Assembly: GCA_031002005.1 (NCBI GenBank)
Contig: JARYHS010011408.1
Span: 217,227,473-217,291,472 of the forward strand
Reading direction: 5' to 3'
Length of the DNA stretch: 64,000 nucleotides
DNA from: Vandiemenella viatica
Lineage: Eukaryota > Arthropoda > Insecta > Orthoptera > Morabidae
Shown here: positions 33,905-42,245 of the stretch, piece by piece
Layout of the letters: the number at the start of each line of letters is the position of its first letter
Position numbering within the stretch: position 1 is the first letter of the stretch
Program-made: the position numbers and the translations under genes
Notes under the pieces: generated by a model
Database searches by the model: none
Told to the model about the DNA's origin: nothing
Seen by the model: the letters and a program-made list of their open reading frames with translations, nothing else

Positions 33905-34990
33905 TCAGTATCTTAGCTGATTTGATACTATTGTCGATTTCTTTCTGTCCTAAGCTGATCTTTTCCTGTCAACATCTCTTTTACTATATACATTATCAAT
34001 TATCTGCTTCATATATTATAATCTTTGTCTTCCTCTATAATCAGTTAAAAGAGTTGATTCGTGCTGTTTTTGTTAAAACTGATTTATTTTTCTCTTCATT
34101 TAAATGATATTGAATACATTTTTATAAGTTTCTTCAGTCTGTAGTAAATTGTAATGGTATCCAGCCTCAACTGCTGTTGAAGCGTCATGAATGAACATCC
34201 ACAGGAAGGGCCAAGGCATTCAGCTAGCCTCCAGTTTTTCTTTCATTAGCTTCAACCAATACGGATTTACAATGCATGAATCTGAACCATCAACATTTAA
34301 AAGGCATTAGGACATCATACCACTGACAGCAAGATGGTGCTACAGCCAGTCTACAACCAGTAAATGATTGTTGTGCAATAAATTCCCTTTCTGTTTCTGA
34401 GTTAGTTTGACAGAATTGTCGATTTCTTTCTGTTCTAAGTTAATCTTTTCCTCTCAACAAATCGCTTACTACCTACATAATCAATTATCTGCTTCATATA
34501 TTCTAATCTTTGTCTTCCTGTACAATTCTTCCTCCGACTGTTCTATCCACTAACAAATTAACCAATCTCCCATCTCTTAAAACTTGATCTATCTTTTTGT
34601 CTCTTCTTACAAAACTCTCCCACAACCATCTCTTTTGACGAATCACTTCCAGAAAATGTCCATCTGAAAGCTTACCTGTCCACACAATTTTTTAATATCC
34701 TTTTATAGAACCAGTGCCAAATTTTTCAATTTCCCTCCTTTCTGGTACTCCAGAATTTCAATAAAGTAGCTCCGCACATATTGTTTTAGAAATTACTTTG
34801 TTATTAGACGATGTTTGAAATTTACAGAGTTTCCACTAATGTTTTTCGGCGTTAGAAGAAATTTTACTCCCTAAGTTAACACATTTACTTCTTCGACCAT
34901 ATCTGACCATATTTTTATATTTAACCTGTTGATATTGTTAACATTTCCATTATATTTCATGACTATTGTCTTACATTGATTTATACTTGT
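33905..34990 (-). mobile_element. RTE-like LINE 3' ends, two overlapping copies
   Basis: A short copy (33,915-34,050) and a longer one (34,385-34,990) share the phrase TAATCAATTATCTGCTTCAT (or a close form). The longer copy encodes on the minus strand WTGKLSDGHFLEVIRQKRWL and VLRDGRLVNLLVDRT, the RTE C-terminus. Between them is unassigned sequence. Both are decayed. Confidence 0.65.
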
Positions 34991-35009
34991 TCGCATTACG
35001 ATCTGGTAG

Positions 35010-35165
35010 CTGAGTCGATAAGGTACTTGCTGTCAAAATTCATAGTCCTGAATTCAGATCTTGATAGACCCAGCCGTTTTTAAGAGTTTTACTTGATCAT
35101 ATGAAATTCGCCTGGAATGTCAGTGGTTCAGATTCCAAGACAGAACCAGATTACGCGATTAATTG
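35010..35165 (+). repeat. Possible old tRNA-like SINE
   Basis: GGTAGCTGAGTCGATAAGGT resembles an A box and GAATTCAGATC a damaged B box, about 45 bp apart. GAAATTCGCCTGGAATGTCA follows. It is too diverged to assign to a family. Confidence 0.35.
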
Positions 35166-35229
35166 AAACTATGTCATCAGGTTATAACACCAGAAGCCAT
35201 CACTTTATTCCAAATTCTGTTATTGTCGT

Positions 35230-35530
35230 TGAGACATAACAGAGAGAAAATATAAAGAAAGAACAAAAAAAAGAAGTTGGTTGCTAAGGAGATGATAGCA
35301 TAACAAGAACCGGCTAGCAATTGAGTTGTGTGTAAGCACTTTCGAGCTGACGACATCTAGTTACCGTATAACAAGAACCTTTGCAATCTTCGGATACTTC
35401 TGAATGTAAATAACGGAAATAAAGACCATTGAATCATATGAAAGTATATAATCACTCAAGCATCTAAAGATTAAGTTTGCATGGATGTTTCGCATCAATG
35501 GAATGAGATGAGACAACATAAAATGCAACA
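35230..35530 (+). repeat. 5' LTR
   Basis: A 301-bp terminal repeat, TG...CA bounded. It contains AT-rich promoter-like sequence and an AATAAAG near 35,422 that could serve as polyadenylation signal. Confidence 0.92.
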
Positions 35531-35548
35531 TGGCGACCGTGACAGGAC
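35531..35548 (+). promoter_or_regulatory. tRNA-Arg primer-binding site
   Basis: TGGCGACCGTGACAGGAC directly abuts the 5' LTR. It is complementary to the CCA-bearing 3' end of an insect tRNA-Arg of the type ending GTCCTGTCACGGTCG. This primes minus-strand DNA synthesis in some Gypsy-group elements (recalled for the 412/mdg1 group). Confidence 0.85.
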
Positions 35549-35698
35549 ACGAAGAGAAATGTTTTATTGTTTTTAATTTTATCATTGTTGTGATTTTTGA
35601 AAAATGTTGTATATGTATTGTAAATGACGGAGAAGAATGCAAAGGTCCATATCCAAACTCTCAATAAGTTTACCAGTATCTTTTTCAAAGATATGGTA

Positions 35699-35712
35699 AA
35701 CTTGGGGAGGGT
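35699..35712 (+). promoter_or_regulatory. Polypurine tract
   Basis: AACTTGGGGAGGGT lies immediately before the 3' LTR, in the position of the plus-strand primer. A strong hairpin (35,665-35,700) stands just upstream. Confidence 0.75.
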
Positions 35713-36014
35713 TGAGACATAACAGAGAGAAAATATAAAGAAAGAAACAAAAAAAAGAAGTTGGTTGCTAAGGAGATGATAGCATAACAAGAACCGGCTA
35801 GCAATTGAGTTGTGTGTAAGCACTTTCGAGCTGACGACATCTAGTTACCGTATAACAAGAACCTTTGCAATCTTCGGATACTTCTGAATGTAAATAACGG
35901 AAATAAAGACCATTGAATCATATGAAAGTATATAATCACTCAAGCATCTAAAGATTAAGTTTGCATGGATGTTTCGCATCAATGGAATGAGATGAGACAA
36001 CATAAAATGCAACA
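35713..36014 (+). repeat. 3' LTR
   Basis: 302 bp, identical to the 5' LTR apart from one extra A in the AAACAAAAAAAAG run, so the two were copied from one template recently. Confidence 0.92.
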
Positions 36015-36109
36015 TCGTCCAGCAATTGTGCAATACCCTCAATCTTATCTGCTAACAGGACGATGCGATCAAGAAATTGCATCCTTGAAGCTTTGTGACG
36101 TAACAGATT

Positions 36110-36295
36110 TTTATTTTGGTGTTTTCTTTGATTGCTTCTTCCACATACAGTTAGAACATTAGTGGGTATAGACTAATCTTACTTCACATCCCTTTTGGAC
36201 TGATGCTTGTTTTTCATGGTTCTCTACCTTTATACAGTCACCAGGTTCTTATATTCTTCAAACTCGAGATTTTAGGCCCGACTTACTTAAGCTTA
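36110..36295 (-). mobile_element. RTE-like LINE fragment
   Basis: Matches the minus-strand block of the RTE copy near 28,430-28,620: CTTCCACATACAGTTAGAAC, TTGGACTGATGCTTG and TTTTAGGCCCGACTT. It corresponds to the RT region around the NLYVEE motif. Decayed. Confidence 0.6.
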
Positions 36296-36404
36296 CTTAA
36301 ACTAACAAAAGTAATTAAATGAATCGCTTTAAACTAAAAATGGATACTAATTTGTGGAAACTTTCATCTTAAATTTCTCAGCTTTTCAACTTCTCACCGA
36401 AATG

Positions 36405-36632
36405 CAGGTTCGATGCTAGGTTTTTGGGGGCCGTGGTAACCAGTGAGGGTGGGGGGTCCTTGGCGAATTCATTAGTTAGGGCCCTCCCTCAGACCAAATG
36501 AGTGACCGTTTTTTTTTAAGCCCTACAACTTGTCGAGCGGAGAGCCCCTACAGTCGGTGATCGGGCCTTCCATCAGCCGGGTGGGCCCGGGTACATTTGA
36601 CCCGCTTACCCCTCCCCCTAACACCGGCCCTG
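36405..36632. mobile_element. hAT-type MITE
   Basis: The 228-bp element begins CAGGTTCGATGCTAGG and ends with CCTAACACCGGCCCTG; 13 of 17 end positions pair as inverted repeats. An exact 8-bp duplication CCGAAATG flanks it (36,397-36,404 and 36,633-36,640), the hallmark of hAT insertion. The interior is G-rich and non-coding. Confidence 0.88.
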
Positions 36633-36640
36633 CCGAAATG

Positions 36641-36822
36641 AAACATACACTGTTTTACCTCCGGTGGTTTGGGCTACATATTCTTCTAAAGCACTTCGAA
36701 ATCCGAACAATATGGGTTTTTTTTTTTTTTTTTGTGAATCCTTTTTATTCAAATATACAGTGGTCAACGAAACTACTCGCAGTCAAGATAATTACGCCTC
36801 ATAATATAAATGAACCCAAGTT
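36641..36822. other. Short unassigned stretch
   Basis: Contains a T-run at 36,719-36,734. No gene. It ends at the target site used by the jockey-like insertions. Confidence 0.5.
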
Positions 36823-36834
36823 ATTGTCTAACAC

Positions 36835-37090
36835 ACCGAGATGGGAGGAGGCCAGTATTGGCCTCCTACCTATCATTCGGGAGGACCGGGGTTAAACTCG
36901 GTTCGGCCATCCTGTCTGAGGTTTTCCGTGGTTTCCCTCAGACACTTAGGCGAATGCTGGGATGGTACCCTACAATGCCACGGCCGACCTTCCATCCCCC
37001 TTCCCTCCCCGTAGTAGTAGACTGGCTGAAAAGAGTCCCCTATGACTCTCCAGCAGCCCGCCTCCCAGCCTTCTGCTGGGAGGAATGAAA

Positions 37091-37125
<35 letters not shown>
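36835..37125 (+). repeat. Short copy of the jockey-like 3' tail (SINE-like)
   Basis: Starts ACCGAGATGGGAGGAGGCC, carries CATTCGGGAGGACCGGGGTT and GGCGAATGCTGGGATGG, and ends CTGCTGGGAGGAATGAAATT then about 31 A. It matches 42,030-42,234, the 3' tail of the neighbouring LINE, but includes some 80 bp that the LINE tail lacks. It is flanked by ATTGTCTAACAC on both sides (36,823-36,834 and 37,126-37,137). Confidence 0.85.
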
Positions 37126-37129
<4 letters not shown>

Positions 37130-37337
37130 TCTAACACGAGTTGATGGTCATTGGATTGGTTTATTGACAGACTCACTGATCATTCCCATATGAGGAGAGT
37201 GAATACTGATGGTATTGTGACGTGGTATTTTGATGTGTGTTTGTTTGAATTGTTGATTGTGTGTAATCAATTGTAGTGATTGACTATTTACGAGTGCGCG
37301 ACTTCGTATACCGCGTATCGGTCATTCATTTCGTGGA

Positions 37338-39176
37338 TTGCAGTCGAGTGCTTTCTATCGTGTTTTTACGACGAAGCCGAAAAACGCGTCGAGCTGCACG
37401 GGCAGCACCGCCGGGCCGCGTCCGCCGTCGCGTTCGCGATCGTCGGCTTCCGCGCCGCGCCGTTCCGTGCCGTTCGCTTCCGCGACATCGGTAACGAAAA
37501 TGACGTCTAAGCCTGCTGCGGTTGTTACTGTTACTCGAGTGCGTGGTGACAGTTACAACGTGGAGATAGAAGCAACTCACGCCCCACCAGAGGATCAGCC
37601 AAATGACTTTCCTGTGACAACAAAGGGCCAGCACTACACGCCCATGTCATCGTCAGCGGCGTCTATGCCGACCTCTACCGACGCTATGGAATTGGTGGAG
37701 ATTGCAGACCTGGACTCAACGCCTACTACGGAATGTGTAGTGGACTACACAGTGATGGAACACGAGCAAGAGGCCTCTGTCTCACGTAAGCGTGCTGCAG
37801 AGAACACTACAAATGATAAAGATGACACACAGTCCAAGCGGGCTGCAAAAATTTCTGTGAAAACCAAAACCAGAATGCCGACTCCTCAGCTCAAATCCGA
37901 CCGAAGAAGAGCAACCAGAGATGCAGAACAAGACGCAGACAAGTGGCGTAAGCCGCGTAGACCTGCCTCTCAGCTGAGCTCCAATGCTGCCAATGCTCCC
38001 AGCACGAGCAACTCTTTCTCGCATCTCCCCATAGAGGCAGAGCAAGTTAAGGAAACAGTTGAAGCAGAACAGACAAAGCCTGTTAGGGAGTCGAAGCCAG
38101 CACCCCTGATAGTGTCCTTCAAAGAGGATTTATATAGAAACCTCGATATGACATTAAAGAAGCTTTGTAAGCACGAGTACCGCGTCAAACCTGCGGGACG
38201 CGAGTTATACAAGCTCTTCCTCAAAACTAATGCCGACTATCAAGCCGTCTTGGGCTATGCGTCACAAAAAAGCATACCATTCTACACCTTCCCAACGGAA
38301 GCTGATAAAAACCTGAAAGTCGTGTTACGAGGACTCCCATTCAATTTCTGCACGGAGTACATCAAAGAAGAGCTGAAAGTGCTAGGTATAGTGGCGAGGA
38401 CAGTCGTTCGTCTGCGTTCACCAAAAACGCGACAGGAAGTACCACTGTTCCTGGTAGTCCTCTCGGATACCACCGAGAATAGAGCAATTTACAAAATGAC
38501 GTCTCTATGCTCAGTGATAATCACCACCGAAAAATTACGTAGCACTCGAGGTCCTCCTCAGTATTACAATTGTCAGGGGGATGGACACGTATCCCGGCAC
38601 TGTGTTATGCCGCCCAAATGCGTCAAGTGTGCGGGCGAACACCAAACGCGTCAATGTGCTCTCCAAAAAGGAGAAACCTCTCCTAAATGTGTCAACTGCG
38701 GCGGTAATCATGTCGCAAGCTATCGTAAATGCACCGCTTTCAGTAGATTTAATGACAAACAGAAGGCAAACAATGCCTCCTACGTTGCCATTCTTAAGAA
38801 GAGGCAACAACAGAAAAAGAAAAAGGAGGAGGAAGAGGCAGCAGCCTCCAACAAGGGCCAGAACAACCCTGAGCTGAGACCGGGTAAAACCTACGCAGAA
38901 GCATCAGTTGGTGCTCATGACAATGGGAGGGATCACCAGAGAGACTCCTCTGCCCAGGCAAAACCTCCGAGCAGGATGAAGAAAACTGAAGAATCGAAGA
39001 ACCGCCAACCGGATGAGAACACCCGAAAGGATGACGGCTCCATCCTCTTAAACATGGTGCAGTCACTATTGCAGACGGTGACTGCATTAATTCAAGACCT
39101 GCCACGTCAGATGGCGGAGGCCGTTAGGATGGCAATAACTGCCGTACAACAAGGTAACCAAGAACGTCATGGCTAA
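37338..39176 (+). CDS. LINE ORF1, gag-like zinc-knuckle protein
   Basis: A 612-residue nucleic-acid-binding protein that packages LINE RNA and escorts it to DNA. The first third is basic, Ser/Thr-rich and disordered. Residues of about 255-400 form the RRM-like central region (VVLRGLPFNFCTEYIKEEL). Three CCHC knuckles follow at about 409-460. The second and third are intact (CVKCAGEHQTRQC; CVNCGGNHVASYRKC). The first reads YYNCQGDGHVSRHC, with Tyr409 where the family has Cys (TAT at 38,562). The C-terminal part is Lys/Glu-rich. The chosen ATG opens the long frame; another Met at about residue 55 is possible. The stop TAA lies within ATGGCTAA, the start of ORF2, consistent with coupled translation. 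Confidence 0.9.
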   Translation: MQSSAFYRVFTTKPKNASSCTGSTAGPRPPSRSRSSASAPRRSVPFASATSVTKMTSKPAAVVTVTRVRGDSYNVEIEATHAPPEDQPNDFPVTTKGQHYTPMSSSAASMPTSTDAMELVEIADLDSTPTTECVVDYTVMEHEQEASVSRKRAAENTTNDKDDTQSKRAAKISVKTKTRMPTPQLKSDRRRATRDAEQDADKWRKPRRPASQLSSNAANAPSTSNSFSHLPIEAEQVKETVEAEQTKPVRESKPAPLIVSFKEDLYRNLDMTLKKLCKHEYRVKPAGRELYKLFLKTNADYQAVLGYASQKSIPFYTFPTEADKNLKVVLRGLPFNFCTEYIKEELKVLGIVARTVVRLRSPKTRQEVPLFLVVLSDTTENRAIYKMTSLCSVIITTEKLRSTRGPPQYYNCQGDGHVSRHCVMPPKCVKCAGEHQTRQCALQKGETSPKCVNCGGNHVASYRKCTAFSRFNDKQKANNASYVAILKKRQQQKKKKEEEEAAASNKGQNNPELRPGKTYAEASVGAHDNGRDHQRDSSAQAKPPSRMKKTEESKNRQPDENTRKDDGSILLNMVQSLLQTVTALIQDLPRQMAEAVRMAITAVQQGNQERHG

Positions 39177-41840
39177 TTCCATTGAAGACTTAACCATTTG
39201 CATATGGAACGCTAATGGCCTCTGGCGCCAGATGGGCGAATTTAAGGAATTCCTTAGGGACGAAGGCATTGATGTGTGCCTCGTGAATGAGACTCATCTC
39301 AAGCAGGGGATCAAAGCTGCTGCCCCCAACTACTCCTGCTATAGGTGTGACCGGCCAACCGCCGGAGGTGGTACCGCGGTCTTCGTTAGGAGCGCCATTA
39401 AGCACTACCAAATAGTATTACCCCGCATGGAGACCATAGAAGCAACCGGTGTCGCTGTCGAGACATGTCGGGGGAGACTTGTGTTTGTTGCTGTATACCG
39501 ACCACCAGGACGCCTACATGAAGGGGACATTTCTGCGCTTCTTAGTGTGCGCGGCAATCTGTTTATTGCGGGTGACCTGAACGCCCAGCATGTCGCCTGG
39601 TTTTCACGAATCACCAACAATCACGGAAGGAAACTCCTACGAGTGGTCGAGAACCACGATGCGGTAGTTTGGGGACCCACCGAACCTACCATCTATGGCC
39701 GTGGCCTCCCTGATGTTCTTGACATCGCCATCACCAAGGGCCTAAGACACAACATAGCCGTCACCACCAAAACGGTCTTGTCATCCGATCATGTCCCGGT
39801 GCTTTATTATATGGCGGCGGACATATCATCACGCAGGGACAGACTAGCCAGAAACTTACGTGAGATTAACTGGGAAGTCTTTAAGAACCTCCTCACACAG
39901 CGGATCGAATCTGCAGCGCCACCCTCTGCTACTGGCCCCTCTGCCGCCGTTGCTGTACTGGCTGACTGGATAAACGAGGCAGCAGATGCCGCTACCCGGC
40001 CGCGCCGTAACCAGCCTCAACGATCTCGACAATTGCCTTCCCACATCCGAGAGGCAATAGCAATCAAAAACCAACTAAATAGGGAGTGGCATCTCACTAG
40101 GGATCCGGCTACAAAGAGAGCGGTAAATCGCATGCAGCGGGAGATCAAAGCGGAGGTAGAACAGTACAGAATCTCTGACTGGTCTAATTTCATTTCCACC
40201 TTGAATATAGAAGACGGGTCTGCATGGCGAGCCACGAAGGCCCGACTCCGCCAGAGGATAAAGATCCCACCTCTGCTTGTTGGAAACAACCATGTCTGCG
40301 TCCCAGAAGAAAAGGCTGAAGCTCTTGCTGAGACCTTTGGGGCAAACTTCAAACCAGTCGACGTCCCTAGAGATGATGAGCACATAAACTTCGTGGAGCG
40401 ACGCCTGAGTCGCTTCCTAGTAGCTGTTCCTTCGGAGGAAGACCTCATAGAGGAAATCACGGTGCAGGAGGTGACATCGGCCCTCGCGAACCTGAAAATC
40501 AAGAAAGCTGCCGGACACGACGGGATTGGTGGAGGGATTCTCCGACAAATCCCCCTACGGCAATCCTATACATCACGGAGTCTTTCAATGAAATTCTCCG
40601 TACAGGCGAATATCCGCAAACGTGGAAACATGCCCACATTATACCCATTCCCAAAGCGGGCAAGGACAGGAGGTCACCCAAGTCTTACCGACCGATCAGC
40701 CTGCTGCCTACACTTTCCAAAGTGTTTGAAAGGATATACCTGAAGAGACTGCGCAGAATCATAGACAATGAGAGGCTGCTGCCGGATGAACAGTTCGGCT
40801 TCCGACAAGGGCATTCCACCCCTCAGCAGCTCCTTCGTCTTGCTGAAGAAGCCTTTGCCGTTTTTGAACGTCGCGAGTACTTCGGTGCGGTACTGATGGA
40901 TGTCAGCCGAGCCTTCGACTCAGTGTGGCACCAAGGACTCTTATATAAACTTCTCACGCAAGGAGTACCTCTTTCTCATGTCAAGCTACTCAAGAGCTAC
41001 CTAGAGGGACGAACCTTTCGAGTAGTCATGGAGGGGGCCACATCCTCAATCAAGGACATCGCTGCAGGCGTCCCACAAGGCTCGGTCTTAGGCCCGGTGC
41101 TATACAGCCTCTACACTGCTGATACACCTACTACAGCACGTGTTAAAAAAGCCCTGTATGCCGATGACACGGCCATGTTTGCCAGAAGCCTGAACATCAA
41201 CAATCTGCGACGTCGACTACAACAAGCGTGCGACAATATTCAGGAATGGGCAACGAAATGGCGGCTAGCCTTTAATGCGCCAAAGAGCCAAGCGATTCTA
41301 TTAACTAGGAAGAAGGTTCCACAAAACCTGACTCCTCTAACCCTCTTCGGCGAAGATATCAACTGGACAAGTACTGCCACCTACCTAGGTGTGAAAATGG
41401 ACAAGAGAATGACGTGGAAGCCTCACGTCACCAACGTCCGCGCAAAGGCATCTGGGAGAATGAGAATTCTATACCCGATTCTCAACCACTCTTCAGCACT
41501 GAGGCCGCAGCTGGGAATCCGCCTCTATGTTGCGCTAGTCAGGCCAATACTGGAGTACGCAGCAGTTGTCTGGGGGAACACTGCTGCCTCCAACCTACGG
41601 CAACTGCAAGTTGTACAAAACAGGGCCATAAGACAGGCATATCATCTACCGCGTGACACGAGGACACATGTGCTGCACCAAATAAGTGGCCTACCCAAGC
41701 TTCGCGAGAGGTTTGAACAGCTGGCAAGACAATTTTACGCCAATAATAAAAAATCTACCAATCCGCTGATAACCGCTCTAGGTGCGGATCCAATATATGA
41801 CAACTCTCTCAGGTGGCCAAAGAAACTACTGGACCACTAA
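39169..41840 (+). pseudogene. LINE ORF2, endonuclease and reverse transcriptase, one frameshift
   Basis: This encodes the enzyme that nicks target DNA and copies LINE RNA into it. The N-terminus is an APE-type endonuclease: IWNANGLW, CLVNETHL, VYRPPG, IAGDLNAQH and LSSDHVPV. A linker of about 200 residues precedes the RT. RT motifs include KAAGHDGIGGG, YRPISLLPTLSK, LPDEQFGFRQGHST, LMDVSRAFDSVWH, GVPQGSVLGPVLY and YADDTAMF (active site at 41,157). The C-terminal tail has RPILEYAAVVWG. Near 40,540-40,552 the frame moves by one base (net one-base loss), separating 39,169-40,600 from 40,600-41,840. All catalytic residues remain. Length after correction, about 890 residues, fits jockey. Neighbouring ORF1 overlaps by 8 bp. 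Confidence 0.92.
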
Positions 41841-42029
41841 TTATGCACTAAAATATAATAACAATGACAAAAGCACCGGATACGACAAATCCAGATAGAG
41901 ACGAACCGTTTTGATAATGACAACCAATAACATAAACTGGAAGGAGATGCGCTATAGCGCAAAAACTTCCCCTCAACCTGGGACTTAAGTTTTCCCAGTA
42001 AGGAATGTCACTGCTGCTGCTGCTGTCTA

Positions 42030-42190
42030 AACACCAAGATGGGAGGAGGCCACTTTTGGCCTCCTACCTATCATTCGGGAGGATGAGGGTCAAACCTCGT
42101 TCGGCCATCCGTGGTTTTCCTCAACCATTCTAGGCGAATGCTGGAATGGTTCCCAGCCCGCCTCCCAGCATTCAGCTGGGAGGAATAAAA

Positions 42191-42233
<43 letters not shown>
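42030..42233 (+). repeat. SINE-like 3' tail of the jockey-like LINE
   Basis: ACCAAGATGGGAGGAGGCC through CATTCGGGAGGATGAGGGT, GGCGAATGCTGGAATGG and CAGCTGGGAGGAATAAAATG, then poly(A). It parallels 36,835-37,125 and shares the CATTCGGGAGGA and GGCGAATGC core with family A SINEs. It is the likely recognition end for the reverse transcriptase. Confidence 0.85.
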
Positions 42234-42237
<4 letters not shown>

Positions 42238-42245
42238 TCTAACAT

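Larger units (their letters stand above)
35230..36014 (+). mobile_element. Miniature LTR retrotransposon (TRIM-like)
   Basis: Two direct repeats of 301 and 302 bp, differing by a single A in an A-run, both start TGAGACATAAC and end GCAACA. TCGT lies immediately outside both (35,226-35,229 and 36,015-36,018), a 4-bp target duplication. The 182-bp interior begins with a tRNA-Arg primer-binding site and ends with a purine tract. It encodes no gag or pol. Near-identity of the LTRs means recent insertion, moved in trans by a relative. Confidence 0.93.
37138..42233 (+). mobile_element. Nearly full-length jockey-like LINE
   Basis: Structure: about 200-bp 5' UTR, ORF1 (37,338), ORF2 overlapping it by 8 bp (39,169), a 190-bp 3' UTR, a SINE-like tail and about 40 A. 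It is flanked by ATTGTCTAACA at 37,126-37,136 and 42,234-42,244. The body is much more GC-rich than its surroundings. Only one frameshift separates it from full coding capacity, so it is young. Confidence 0.93.

Noticed and set aside
35361..36042. Minus-strand frames of 65-119 codons, repeated twice
   Set aside because: They are antisense readings of the two LTRs and the interior of the miniature LTR element.
36530..36895. 121-codon plus frame
   Set aside because: Runs across a hAT MITE end, a T-run and into a SINE-like repeat; it is not a gene.
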